From NCBI RefSeq assembly GCF_017813245.1, contig NZ_JAGIQL010000039.1:1-49710 (forward strand): DNA of 49,710 bases. Direction: 5' to 3'. This document shows positions 34,860 through 42,952 of this stretch, piece after piece. This DNA is from Streptomyces montanisoli. GTDB taxonomy: Bacteria > Actinomycetota > Actinomycetes > Streptomycetales > Streptomycetaceae. Position 1 is the stretch's first letter; each line of letters begins with the position of its first letter. Under the pieces are notes generated by a model. That model ran no database searches and had not been told where the DNA came from. It saw only the letters and a program-made list of their open reading frames with translations. The position numbers and the translations under genes were made by a program.

Positions 34860-37003
34860 GCGCTGGTGACGAGCTGGAGCCTGCACTGGTCCACCACATC
34901 GTCAACACTCTGGGCTGGAAAGGACTGCGTCCGCTTCAGGAGGCAGCGGTAGCGCCCCTTGTCCGGGGCGAGGACGCCATCCTCCTGGCACCCACCGCCG
35001 GCGGGAAGACCGAGGCGGCGTGCTTGCCGCTGCTGTCCCGGATGCACGGCTCCCGGTGGACCGGCACGTCGGTGCTGTATCTGTGCCCCCTCAAGGCGTT
35101 GCTGAACAACCTGTTGCCAAGAGTCGAGACATACAGTTCCTGGCTCGGGCGCAGCGCCGCACTCTGGCACGGCGACACCACCTCGGGGGCACGCAAACGT
35201 GTCTTGGCAAACCGCCCGGACGTGCTCCTCACCACGCCCGAGTCGCTGGAAGCGATGCTGGTGAGCGTCAACGTCGATCACGCCTCGTTCTTCTCCGGTC
35301 TTCGTGCGGTGGTAGTCGATGAAGTGCACGCCTTCGCCGGTGACGACCGGGGCTGGCACGTGCTGGCCGTGTTGGAGAGGCTGCAGCGCGTCGCGGGCAG
35401 GCCGCTGCAGCGCGTCGGTCTCTCGGCGACCGTCGGCAACCCGGACGAGCTGCTCACCTGGCTCCAGGGGTCCGGCGCGGGCGAACGCCCCGGGCGGGTC
35501 GTCGCTCCGCACCTGGACACACGAAGTGGCGCGACCTCCGCTTCCGCACCATCCGGTTCCGCACCTTCCGGGGACATCCAACTCGACTACGTGGGATCGC
35601 TCGAGAACGCGGCGACTGTCATCAGCACCCTGCACCGCGGTGAGAAGCGCCTGGTCTTTTGCGAGTCACGGCGCCTTGTCGAAGAACTGGGATCGGCTCT
35701 CCGTGCCCGTGGAGTGAACACGTTCCTCTCGCACGCGTCGCTCTCGCTCGACGAACGCAGGCGCGCGGAAGCGGCCTTCGCCGAGGCCAGGGACTGCGTG
35801 ATCGTTTCGACCAGCACCCTCGAACTGGGCATCGACGTCGGCGACCTGGACCGGGTCATCCAGATCGATGCCCCCACGTCGGTCGCGTCCTTCCTGCAAC
35901 GGATCGGCCGCACCGGGCGTCGGGAAGGGACCTCACGCAACTGCCTCTTCCTCACCCTCGACGAAGCGGGCCTGCTGAGTGCGGCCGGGCTCCTCCTGCA
36001 ATGGTCGCGGGGCTGGGTCGAACCGGTGGTGGCCCCACCCGAACCCCGCCACATCGTCGCCCAGCAACTGCTCGCCCTCTGCCTGCAGGAAGGCAGCGTC
36101 GGAGGAAACCTGTGGCAGGAGTGGTGGAACGGCCTCGGACCGTTCGGGCGGCCCGCGGAACCGATCGTCAGGCACCTGGTGGCGCAGGGGTACCTCGACC
36201 AGGACGGCGGGCTCCTGTTCATCGGCCCCGAGGCCGAACGACGCTTCGGACAGCGGCACTTCATGGGCCTGACCGCGGTGTTCACCGCCGCACCACAGTT
36301 CACTGTCCTTCAGGGCCGCAAGGAGATCGGTCGTACTGATCCCAGCCTCCTCACCGAGCGGGTCGCCGGTCCTCGCCGTCTCCTGCTCGCCGGGCGGAAC
36401 TGGCAGGTCACCTACATCGACTGGCGACGCAAACGATGCTTCGTCGAACCGGTCGACGGCGGTGGCAAAGCCAAGTGGAGTGGCACAGGCTTCGGGCAAG
36501 GGGCTTCGTACCGGCTCGTGCGTGCGGTGCGTGAGGTGCTGCTCGGTGCCGCCCCGCCGGTGAGTCTGACCAGGAGAGCCCAGGGCCGCCTCGAAGAAGC
36601 ACGGGAGCACTTCATGGAGTGTGTGCACCCCGGGGGCACCGTGATTGTGCGAGAACGTGGGAAAGCAGACCAGCTGCGCTGGTGGACGTGGGCGGGGCAC
36701 CGGGCGAACGCCACTCTGGCGGCCACACTCGGGAGCGCCGCGGTGCCAGGACAGCGGATCAACGATCACTGGGTACGCCTCCGGGACGACCTCACCGCGG
36801 GGGACTGGAAACTCGCCCGTCAGGGAGCGGCAGAGCGCTTGGCCTTGCCCGACATCGACGAGAGGGCTGTACAGGGCCTGAAGTTCTCGGACGCTCTGCC
36901 ACCGCGACTGGCGGAGGCCACCTTGTCGATCAGACTCGCAGACCTCGGATCCGCGACCGCCGTGCTGTCCGAGCAGGCCCGTTTCACGGGAGGGAGCGCA
37001 TGA
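34856..37003 (+). CDS. brxHI: BREX type 2 DEAD/DEAH-box helicase BrxHI
   Basis: A 715-residue superfamily 2, Lhr-like helicase. Motif I is APTAGGKTEAA (about 43-53), motif II is DEVH (about 154), motif III is SATVGN (about 190), and motif VI is QRIGRTGRR (about 347-355). The C-terminal half carries the BrxHI-specific region with no nuclease motif. It is the last canonical gene of the type 2 BREX order. The final codons overlap another ATG (37000) that opens a short frame continuing into a secreted-protein gene; see that entry. DNA unwinding or translocation during discrimination of invading DNA is the expected role. Confidence 0.93.
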   Translation: MSAGDELEPALVHHIVNTLGWKGLRPLQEAAVAPLVRGEDAILLAPTAGGKTEAACLPLLSRMHGSRWTGTSVLYLCPLKALLNNLLPRVETYSSWLGRSAALWHGDTTSGARKRVLANRPDVLLTTPESLEAMLVSVNVDHASFFSGLRAVVVDEVHAFAGDDRGWHVLAVLERLQRVAGRPLQRVGLSATVGNPDELLTWLQGSGAGERPGRVVAPHLDTRSGATSASAPSGSAPSGDIQLDYVGSLENAATVISTLHRGEKRLVFCESRRLVEELGSALRARGVNTFLSHASLSLDERRRAEAAFAEARDCVIVSTSTLELGIDVGDLDRVIQIDAPTSVASFLQRIGRTGRREGTSRNCLFLTLDEAGLLSAAGLLLQWSRGWVEPVVAPPEPRHIVAQQLLALCLQEGSVGGNLWQEWWNGLGPFGRPAEPIVRHLVAQGYLDQDGGLLFIGPEAERRFGQRHFMGLTAVFTAAPQFTVLQGRKEIGRTDPSLLTERVAGPRRLLLAGRNWQVTYIDWRRKRCFVEPVDGGGKAKWSGTGFGQGASYRLVRAVREVLLGAAPPVSLTRRAQGRLEEAREHFMECVHPGGTVIVRERGKADQLRWWTWAGHRANATLAATLGSAAVPGQRINDHWVRLRDDLTAGDWKLARQGAAERLALPDIDERAVQGLKFSDALPPRLAEATLSIRLADLGSATAVLSEQARFTGGSA

Positions 37004-37203
37004 GCGGCGACGCTGCCGCTCCGCCGGCGGGCCTTGGCCCGGCACGCCGTGACCGGCCCCGTCAACCACAGGCGTACGACGGGGACCCCAGCGCGGCCCG
37101 GCACATCTCAGGTCTGGGTCGGACGACTGCCGGGTGTGGCGCTCGTAGTGTCATGCCCGGGTCGAGCGACGGCCCGTCAGGAAACGAACCAGGGGGATCC
37201 ATC
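37000..37203 (+). pseudogene. Possible 5' remnant of a lost gene coupled to brxHI
   Basis: An ATG at 37000 overlaps the brxHI stop as ATGA, exactly like the brxD/brxHI junction. It opens a frame MSGDAAAPPAGLGPARRDRP that runs on, without a stop, into the secreted-protein gene at 37204. The 68 codons are low in recognisable content. The secreted protein needs its own start to expose its signal peptide, so this looks like the leading edge of a former downstream gene truncated by deletion. Chance cannot be ruled out. Confidence 0.3.
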
Positions 37204-37641
37204 ATGAACATCCGAGCCATGGCCACCCGGGCGGTCGTCACCACGTCCGCGGTCGCCGCCGCGGTGATGCTGGCCGGTACGCAGTCGGCCTCCGCCTCCG
37301 TCGACGACAGCTTCGCGGTGGCCACGACGGGCGGCAAGTGCGGCCAGGTCAACTTCGTCGACTACGGGCCTGGCGCCCCGGGTGGCGGCAACAACGACGA
37401 CTACGCCGTCATCCACGACTACTGCTCGGACGGGAAGGGCGTCAGGGCCTACGCCTGGGTCGACGGCAAGTACCTCGGAGCCAAGAACAACACCAGCGGC
37501 CTCAAGGGCAACCCGGTCGTCTGGGACCCCTTCGGCAACGTCAAGTCCGGGTCGTCCGTGGGCCTCAAGGTCTGTCTCTTCAACACGAGCAACACGCTCA
37601 GCAACTGCGCCAGTTACACGAAGACGCGCGTGGACGGCTGA
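37204..37641 (+). CDS. Secreted small protein
   Basis: A 145-residue exported protein. A basic N-terminus, a hydrophobic stretch VVTTSAVAAAVMLAGT and an ASAS-V type cleavage site near 32 give a clear signal peptide. The mature part (about 112 residues) has four cysteines (GGKCG, HDYCSD, KVCLFN, NCASY), consistent with disulfides, and a beta-rich look. The start ATG has a GGGGGAT ribosome site. Small secreted proteins of this style are frequent in Streptomyces; the function is unknown. It marks the right limit of the BREX block. Confidence 0.8.
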   Translation: MNIRAMATRAVVTTSAVAAAVMLAGTQSASASVDDSFAVATTGGKCGQVNFVDYGPGAPGGGNNDDYAVIHDYCSDGKGVRAYAWVDGKYLGAKNNTSGLKGNPVVWDPFGNVKSGSSVGLKVCLFNTSNTLSNCASYTKTRVDG

Positions 37642-37650
37642 GACCCGGCC

Positions 37651-37686
37651 GTGCGGCGCCCCGGCCCGGGGGGCGGGGCGCCGCAC
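37651..37686. terminator. Bidirectional terminator between the secreted protein and response regulator genes
   Basis: A perfect 12-bp stem GTGCGGCGCCCC / GGGGCGCCGCAC with a 12-nt loop between two convergent genes. Confidence 0.8.
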
Positions 37687-37688
37687 GT

Positions 37689-38351
37689 TCACCGCGTCTG
37701 ACCGGGCACGACCAGCCCGCTCTCGTACGCCATGACGACCGCCTGGGCGCGGCTGTTGAGGGACAGCTTGCCCATGATCCGGTGCAGGTGCGTCTTGACC
37801 GTGCCCTCGGTGACGTGGAGCCGCCGGGCCACCGCCTCGTTGTCGATGCCCAGGCCGACCTGGCGCAGGACCTCCGTCTCCCGCGCCGTGAGACCCGGCA
37901 GGGCGTCGAGCTCGACCGCCGCGGCCGGCCGGCGCGTGTACGCCTCCACCAGGCGGCGCGTCACCGCGGGCGCGAAGAGCATCTCGCCGCGCGCCACCAC
38001 GTGGACCGCGTCGACGAGCCGACCAGGCGACGTGTCCTTGAGCAGGAAGCCGCTGGCGCCCGCGCGCAGCGCCGCGTACACGTACTCGTCGATGTCGAAC
38101 GTCGTCAGCGCGATGATGCGCGGCGGGTCCCGCACCTCCTTGAGGATCCGCTCGGTCGCCGCGACACCGTTCATGCCGGGAAGCCTGATGTCCATCAGCA
38201 CGACGTCCCACCGCTCGCGGTGCGCGGCCTCGACGGCGGCCTCACCGTCGGGGACCTCGCCCACCGCCGTGATGTCCGGCGCCGTCCGCAGCAGGGCGGC
38301 CAGGCCTGCCCTGACGAGCTCCTGGTCGTCCACCACAAGTACCCGCGTCAC
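37689..38351 (-). CDS. LuxR/NarL-type response regulator
   Basis: A 220-residue two-component regulator. The receiver domain (1-120) has the acidic pocket VVDDQE, the phospho-acceptor Asp in VVLMDIRLPG (about 54), a Thr in LTTF and a Lys in FLLKDTS. A LuxR/GerE helix-turn-helix is at about 148-205 (LTARETEVLRQVGLGIDNEAVA and VTEGTVKTHLHRIMGKL). The start is a GTG that overlaps the stop of the histidine kinase gene (GTGA at 38348-38351), so the two are co-translated partners. Targets are unknown. Confidence 0.93.
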   Translation of the reverse strand: MTRVLVVDDQELVRAGLAALLRTAPDITAVGEVPDGEAAVEAAHRERWDVVLMDIRLPGMNGVAATERILKEVRDPPRIIALTTFDIDEYVYAALRAGASGFLLKDTSPGRLVDAVHVVARGEMLFAPAVTRRLVEAYTRRPAAAVELDALPGLTARETEVLRQVGLGIDNEAVARRLHVTEGTVKTHLHRIMGKLSLNSRAQAVVMAYESGLVVPGQTR

Positions 38352-39601
38352 GCTTCCCGCCCCCCGGCGTCCTCCGGCTCCTCCGGGCGCGTGCGACGTA
38401 GCGCCTGCGCCGGGAGTACCACCTCGACCTCGAAACCGCCTCCGTCACGCGGTGCCGCCACCAGCCGTCCTCCGCAGATCCTGACCCGTTCGCGCATGCC
38501 GATCAAGCCGAGCCCGGAGCCGGGGGCGGTTTCACGTCGAGCCCCGTGGTGCTTGGCGGGTAGGCCGGGTTGGCCGGGGCCGCTGTCGTTGCGGACCGCG
38601 AGGACGACCTCGTCAGGCGTGTGGTCGAGGGTGAGAGCGACGTGTGCGCCGGGCGCGTGCTTGATCACGTTGGTCAGCGCCTCCTGGGCGACCCGGTAGA
38701 CGCACACCTCGACCACGGACGGCAGGGGGACCGGGTCGCCCGTGGCCGCGAACCGTATGTCGAGTCCGGCCGAGGCGGCGCCTGCGACCAGTTCAGGCAG
38801 CCGGTCGAGGCGGGGCGCTGCCTCGTACGGGGCCTCCTCGCGGCCGTCCTCGCGGCCGTCGTCGTCGGACTGGACGCGCAACACCGTGAGCAGGCGCCGC
38901 AGTTCGTCAAGCGCGCCGCGCCCGGTCTCCGCGATGGTCGCGAGGGCGCCGCGCGCCGCGGGGACGTCCGAGGTGAGCACCGTCTCCGCAAGACCGGCCT
39001 GGACGGTGACCACCGACATGTGGTGCGCCACCACATCGTGCAACTCCCGCGCGATGGCGATGCGTTCGAGCGCGACGGCGTCGCGGGCGTGCGCCTCCCG
39101 CTCGGCCACCAGGTCGGCGGTGACCTGGCGGAGGTCGGCGTTGGCGCGCAGCAGCAGGTACCGGGTATGGCCGAAGGCGATCGCCACCACGGGGACGAGG
39201 AGGGCCTGCGCGGCCACCAGCGCGAGGTGCAGGTGGCCGGCGAACCCGCTGAGCGCCGTGACCGAGGCCACCGGGACGGCCGCTGCCCAGGAGACCGCTA
39301 CCGGACGGCACCCGGCCAGGCTGAGCAGGCCGACGACCGGTGACCACCAGTTGACGGACGGCTGGTACCCGCAGCCGAGATAGACGGCGTAGACGGCCGC
39401 GGACGCCAGCACCACCATCACGGGCAGCCGTCGCCGCGCCGCGAGCGGCAGCGCGCTCAGGCACGCCAGCGTGTAGCCGACGCCGTCGAACGCGCGCCAT
39501 CCTGGCGGGTGGTAGTAGGCGCCCGCGATGCACGTGACCACTGCGATGCCGAGCGCGAGTGCGGCGTCGAATGCCGCCGGGCGCAGGCGAGTTGAGTTCA
39601 C
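38348..39601 (-). CDS. Sensor histidine kinase (HisKA_3 / NarL partner type)
   Basis: A 417-residue membrane kinase. About five hydrophobic segments fill residues 10-160. The dimerisation/phospho-acceptor motif RELHDVVAHHMSVV lies near 188-201, and a GHKL ATPase domain ends with GSGLGLIGMRERV near 370. No extracytoplasmic sensor domain is visible, so sensing is probably within the membrane. The GTG start at 39601 has only a weak ribosome site. It forms an operon with the response regulator downstream. Confidence 0.9.
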   Translation of the reverse strand: MNSTRLRPAAFDAALALGIAVVTCIAGAYYHPPGWRAFDGVGYTLACLSALPLAARRRLPVMVVLASAAVYAVYLGCGYQPSVNWWSPVVGLLSLAGCRPVAVSWAAAVPVASVTALSGFAGHLHLALVAAQALLVPVVAIAFGHTRYLLLRANADLRQVTADLVAEREAHARDAVALERIAIARELHDVVAHHMSVVTVQAGLAETVLTSDVPAARGALATIAETGRGALDELRRLLTVLRVQSDDDGREDGREEAPYEAAPRLDRLPELVAGAASAGLDIRFAATGDPVPLPSVVEVCVYRVAQEALTNVIKHAPGAHVALTLDHTPDEVVLAVRNDSGPGQPGLPAKHHGARRETAPGSGLGLIGMRERVRICGGRLVAAPRDGGGFEVEVVLPAQALRRTRPEEPEDAGGREA

Positions 39602-39704
39602 CGCAGGATGCTAAGGCCGAGCCCTGCGGACATGGATGCAGCCCACGCCAGGTCGTCCGGCCGTCCGGTCGTCCCAACGGCCGGTTGCCGACGCGCGCAG
39701 CCGG

Positions 39705-40583
39705 TCACCGGGCGCCAGGACCCCCGCCGTGCGACACCCCGGCTCCCGACCCCTGCGGAGCATGGCTCGGCGCCGCGCTCGCCGCCGCGTTGCGGTGCTT
39801 CTCCTGCTTCGCCTGTCCGGGCTTCTTGCTCGCCGACGTGTTCTTCGGCTCCGGGCTCGCCTTCCTGCCCTGCTGCTTCCCGGAGCCGGAGCCGGAGCCG
39901 GAGCCGGAGTCCGGCAGCACGTGTGCACAGTAGGCGGACACGTGGTCCTCGCCACCGGCGGCCGCGATGAACCGCTGCCAGCCCGGCGAGTCCAGCGCCT
40001 TGCCGTGTCCCTTGACGGAGGCGTACGCGCGGCAGTGGGCTTGGATGTCCTTGGCCGTCGGCGGGCGGCCCGTGGACCGCGAGCCGGCGGACGAGCCGGC
40101 CGAGCCGGAGGGTGGCGCATTGCTCGGCCCTGCTGTGGCCGGGGTGTTCGCGTGGGCGGGGGATGAGGCGTCCGAGGTCGCCGCGGGCCCGGAACCGGTC
40201 GGCCGCGGAGCGTCGTGGTGCGTGCCACCGCCGGAAGACTTGGGCAGCTCGATCGCGGCGAACGCCGCACCACCCAGGGCCAGGCTCGCGAGCAACGCGG
40301 CCACGGCGATCCTCACCGAGCGCCGCACTGGTGTGCGCGGCGACCGCCAGTCGTCGCCCCTGCGGGCGCGTGCCTGCTCGTGCAGGCCCGCGTCGCGGGC
40401 CGCGCGGTAGGCGGCGACGGCCTGCTGCTGCGCGTGTGCGTCCAGCGTCGCGTCGCACATGGCATTGCCGAGCGCCGCTTCCAGCTCCGCGGAGGTGATC
40501 GGTTCGGCTGCTTCGGGAACTGGGCCGGTCGGGCCAGCGGACTGACGGGCGTACGTTCCGCCCTCGCTGTCGTGGGTGCCCAT
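39705..40583 (-). CDS. Single-pass membrane protein, probable partner of the ECF sigma factor
   Basis: A 292-residue protein. The cytoplasmic part (1-88) has ITSAELEAALGNAMCDATLDA and a basic RARRGDDWRSPR stretch, followed by one membrane segment (about 90-110). A long Ser/Pro/Gly/Thr linker leads to a small extracytoplasmic domain with two cysteines (QAHCRAYA and SAYCAHV). A low-complexity (SG)n plus Lys/Gln/Ala tail ends the protein. Placed 70 bp after the ECF sigma gene and on the same strand, it fits an atypical anti-sigma or sensor role (inference). No canonical zinc-binding anti-sigma motif H-x3-C-x2-C is seen. The (SG)n part is encoded by a hexamer repeat. Confidence 0.65.
   Translation of the reverse strand: MGTHDSEGGTYARQSAGPTGPVPEAAEPITSAELEAALGNAMCDATLDAHAQQQAVAAYRAARDAGLHEQARARRGDDWRSPRTPVRRSVRIAVAALLASLALGGAAFAAIELPKSSGGGTHHDAPRPTGSGPAATSDASSPAHANTPATAGPSNAPPSGSAGSSAGSRSTGRPPTAKDIQAHCRAYASVKGHGKALDSPGWQRFIAAAGGEDHVSAYCAHVLPDSGSGSGSGSGKQQGRKASPEPKNTSASKKPGQAKQEKHRNAAASAAPSHAPQGSGAGVSHGGGPGAR
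39882..39909. repeat. GGAGCC hexanucleotide microsatellite
   Basis: Four perfect GGAGCC units and a fifth partial one encode the Ser-Gly repeats of the membrane protein on the minus strand. Changes in copy number would lengthen or shorten the linker without breaking the frame. Confidence 0.75.
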
Positions 40584-40653
40584 GCCTGCTGCCGTCCGTC
40601 CTCGTGTGATTCCCGCACTCGCCTGTTGTCCTACGCGTTGGGCGTCGCGCTGC

Positions 40654-41280
40654 TCATATCGACCGCCTCAGCGTAAGGGCTTCCGCTCTCGTCTCCTCGG
40701 CGGCGCCGAGTTGGCGTGCCAGGCGCTTCAGCCCCCGTGAGGTGGCACTGCATACCGCGCCGGGGCGCTTGCCGAGAACGCGGGCGGCGGAGGGGCCGTC
40801 GAGGCCGACGACGACGCGTAGCAGCACGGCCTCCGCCTGGTCACGGGGCAGAGTGCTGACCAGCCTGAGCGCGCGCTCGGTGGACAGCACCTCGAAGGTT
40901 TGGTCGTACACGTCGTCCGGGCCCGGAACGTCCAGGAGGTCCGGATCGAGGGCGCTGGTGACGGGGCGGCTGCGACGCCGTCGCAGGTGGTCGAGGGCCC
41001 GGTGGCGTGCGATGGTCGCGCTCCAGCCGCGGAAGCCCGCGCCGTCGCCCTTGAAGCGGCCCAGGTCGCGGGCGATCTCCAGCCAGGCCTCCGACGCCAC
41101 GTCCTCCGCCTCGTTGCCGACGAGCCCACGCAGATAGCCGAGCAGCCTGGGGTGCACCATCCGGTACACGGCCTCGAAGGCGGCATCGTCGCCGCCCTGC
41201 GCCCGCTCGACGGCGGCCCCCAGCTCCCCGTCCCGCCGTCCCGGCTCGCCGCGTGGCCCGCCTGCCTCGCCCACACTCAT
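40654..41280 (-). CDS. ECF-type RNA polymerase sigma factor
   Basis: A 208-residue sigma-70-family factor of the extracytoplasmic-function class. Region 2 spans about 30-105 (AVYRMVHPRLLGYLRGLVGNEAEDVASE, then FRGWSATIARHRALDHLRRRR). Region 4 spans about 140-195 (LPRDQAEAVLLRVVVGLDGPSAARVLG, then VCSATSRGLKRLARQL). The frame could extend upstream, but the ATG at 41278-41280 gives the usual N-terminus; the ribosome site is poor there. It is followed by the single-pass membrane protein gene, which probably controls it. The promoter specificity is unknown. Confidence 0.9.
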   Translation of the reverse strand: MSVGEAGGPRGEPGRRDGELGAAVERAQGGDDAAFEAVYRMVHPRLLGYLRGLVGNEAEDVASEAWLEIARDLGRFKGDGAGFRGWSATIARHRALDHLRRRRSRPVTSALDPDLLDVPGPDDVYDQTFEVLSTERALRLVSTLPRDQAEAVLLRVVVGLDGPSAARVLGKRPGAVCSATSRGLKRLARQLGAAEETRAEALTLRRSI

Positions 41281-41461
41281 CCTTGTCCGTACCGTTCGTC
41301 GCCCACGCGCCGCCGGCAGCGCATGCACCGGCGCGAGCCCCTGCCGCCCCCGCCGGCTCGCGCCCCGCGACACAGCACATGCACAGTACTTCCCGTCACC
41401 GCAGGCGAACAGGGGTGTCCGGGGCCGTCGGGAGGGCCCGCGTGTCGAGACACGACCGCCG

Positions 41462-41800
41462 TCAGTTGCCGAGGACGGAGCCGATCCACGTCCGAACGTC
41501 GTCGGTGACCGGATCGGTGCCGTCGGCGAAGTCGTCGTGCTTCTGGAGGAACTTCGCCACATACGTGCAGACGGGCACGATGCGCTTGCCCGCGTTCCGC
41601 GTGTCGGTCAGGGCCTGCTGCACGAGATGTGAGGCGAGGCCCTGCCCGGCGTAGGCGTCGTCGATCTCGGTGTGGTGGAAGACCCGCTGCGCGCCGCGGT
41701 CGCGGAACGCGGCGAAACCGGCGAGTTCTCCGTCGACGAGGATTTCGTAGCGGCACTTGTCGTCGACACGCTCGACCACAGGACTGCTGGACTGCGTCAT
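41462..41800 (-). CDS. GNAT acetyltransferase (YjdJ-like), internal start within the pirin fusion
   Basis: A 112-residue product from the internal ATG at 41800, which is preceded by GGAAGG at a 7-nt spacing. The acetyl-CoA loop reads DAYAGQGLASHLV, and PVCTYVAKFLQKH is typical of the small Gcn5-like family with one core domain. The strong ribosome site inside the longer frame is the evidence that this gene was originally independent of the pirin. The acetylated substrate is unknown. Confidence 0.7.
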   Translation of the reverse strand: MTQSSSPVVERVDDKCRYEILVDGELAGFAAFRDRGAQRVFHHTEIDDAYAGQGLASHLVQQALTDTRNAGKRIVPVCTYVAKFLQKHDDFADGTDPVTDDVRTWIGSVLGN

Positions 41801-42805
41801 CGGGGACCTTCCATGGGGTCGGGAGCGGGGGTTCCTGCGTGGGGTGATGGTGGCGTTCGGCAGGGCCGGGGCGAGGAGGCGGTCTCCGTCGTAGCCGTCG
41901 ACGCGGCCGAAACGATCGGAGGCGTTCTGCCACGCCTCCCGGGCCTGGACGATCTCGTCGTGGCTCCGTGCGACGAAGTTCCACCACATCACGATCTGTT
42001 CCTCGAACGGCGCCCCTCCGAGCAGGATCATGCGAGCCGCACGGTCGGTGGGGTTTTTGAGGGTCAGCGTCGCGCCGCCCGGCGCGAGGTAGCCGAGTTC
42101 CGACGGGCGTAGCGGTGTCCCCGCCATGACGACGTCCCCCTGGTCGACGAGCAGGCCGTGCTCGAACCCGGGATCGATGGCCAAGGTCGTCTCGGCCCGT
42201 GGTTCGAGGGTGAGTTCGGCGCCGAGGAGCGGGCTGAAGGTGGGGACGGGCGAGGTGTCGCCAGCGAGGGAGCCGAGGAACACCCTCGCTTCGCCCCCGT
42301 CGAGTGGGATCGCGCTCGGCACGTGGTGCTCGAACCTGCCGGCGGTGGCCCGATGCCCGTCGGGAAGCGCCAGCCAGAGTTGCACGCCGTGCAGGACGGT
42401 GGTGCCGGTGGTGGAGACCTCCGAGTGGCTGATGCCGTGGCCGCCCGTCATGAGGTTCAGCTCTCCGGGTGCCACGAAGGCATGGGTCCCGAGACTGTCC
42501 CGGTGCTCGATCTCGCCACTGAACAGCCAGCTCACCGTCTGCAGACCCGTGTGCGGGTGAGGGGCGACGTCCATGCCACCGGTCCGGGCGACGTCGTCGG
42601 GGCCGTAGTGGTCGGCGAAGCACCAGGCCCCGATCAAGGTACGGGCCCGCTGGGGCAACGTACGCCGTACGGTCATCGCCCGAGGGCCGCCCAGCGGGAC
42701 GTCCCTCGCCGAGAGGACCTCCACCTGGGGTCCGCCCCTCGCGGGCTCCTCATCGGACGCCGTCCCGCAACGCAGCTCGGTGGGATCGACCTCGGTATTG
42801 CTCAC
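41462..42805 (-). CDS. Pirin family protein fused in frame to a GNAT acetyltransferase
   Basis: A 447-residue frame. Residues about 1-320 are a pirin: a cupin barrel with the metal-site segment HPHTGLQTVSWLFSGEIEH and GHGISHSE, and the C-terminal pirin half with EEQIVMWWNFVARS. Pirins are non-heme-iron proteins, some with quercetinase activity. Residues about 336-447 are a small acetyltransferase. In relatives I recall these as adjacent separate genes; here the expected pirin stop is missing and the frame runs through. The GTG at 42805 has a GGAGG site 9 nt upstream. An internal ATG at 41800 has its own strong ribosome site, so both a fusion and a free acetyltransferase may be made. Confidence 0.8.
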   Translation of the reverse strand: MSNTEVDPTELRCGTASDEEPARGGPQVEVLSARDVPLGGPRAMTVRRTLPQRARTLIGAWCFADHYGPDDVARTGGMDVAPHPHTGLQTVSWLFSGEIEHRDSLGTHAFVAPGELNLMTGGHGISHSEVSTTGTTVLHGVQLWLALPDGHRATAGRFEHHVPSAIPLDGGEARVFLGSLAGDTSPVPTFSPLLGAELTLEPRAETTLAIDPGFEHGLLVDQGDVVMAGTPLRPSELGYLAPGGATLTLKNPTDRAARMILLGGAPFEEQIVMWWNFVARSHDEIVQAREAWQNASDRFGRVDGYDGDRLLAPALPNATITPRRNPRSRPHGRSPMTQSSSPVVERVDDKCRYEILVDGELAGFAAFRDRGAQRVFHHTEIDDAYAGQGLASHLVQQALTDTRNAGKRIVPVCTYVAKFLQKHDDFADGTDPVTDDVRTWIGSVLGN

Positions 42806-42939
42806 CGTGCGCCGCCTCCGCTCGCCATGTCGTTTCCGATTCAACAAGGGTAGGCGTTGACGCCGCGAAGTGCATGACGGTCACCTCATCGAGGTCGGTC
42901 AGGACGTCGCGCGGTAGCCTCCGTGGAGCGATCACATCT

Positions 42940-42948
42940 GGGGGGGGG
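42940..42948. repeat. Run of nine G forming the ribosome site of the lipoprotein gene
   Basis: Nine consecutive G lie four bases before the ATG at 42953 and provide the only purine-rich ribosome site of the gene. A change in run length would alter the pairing or spacing and so could vary expression. Confidence 0.6.
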
Positions 42949-42952
42949 ATCC

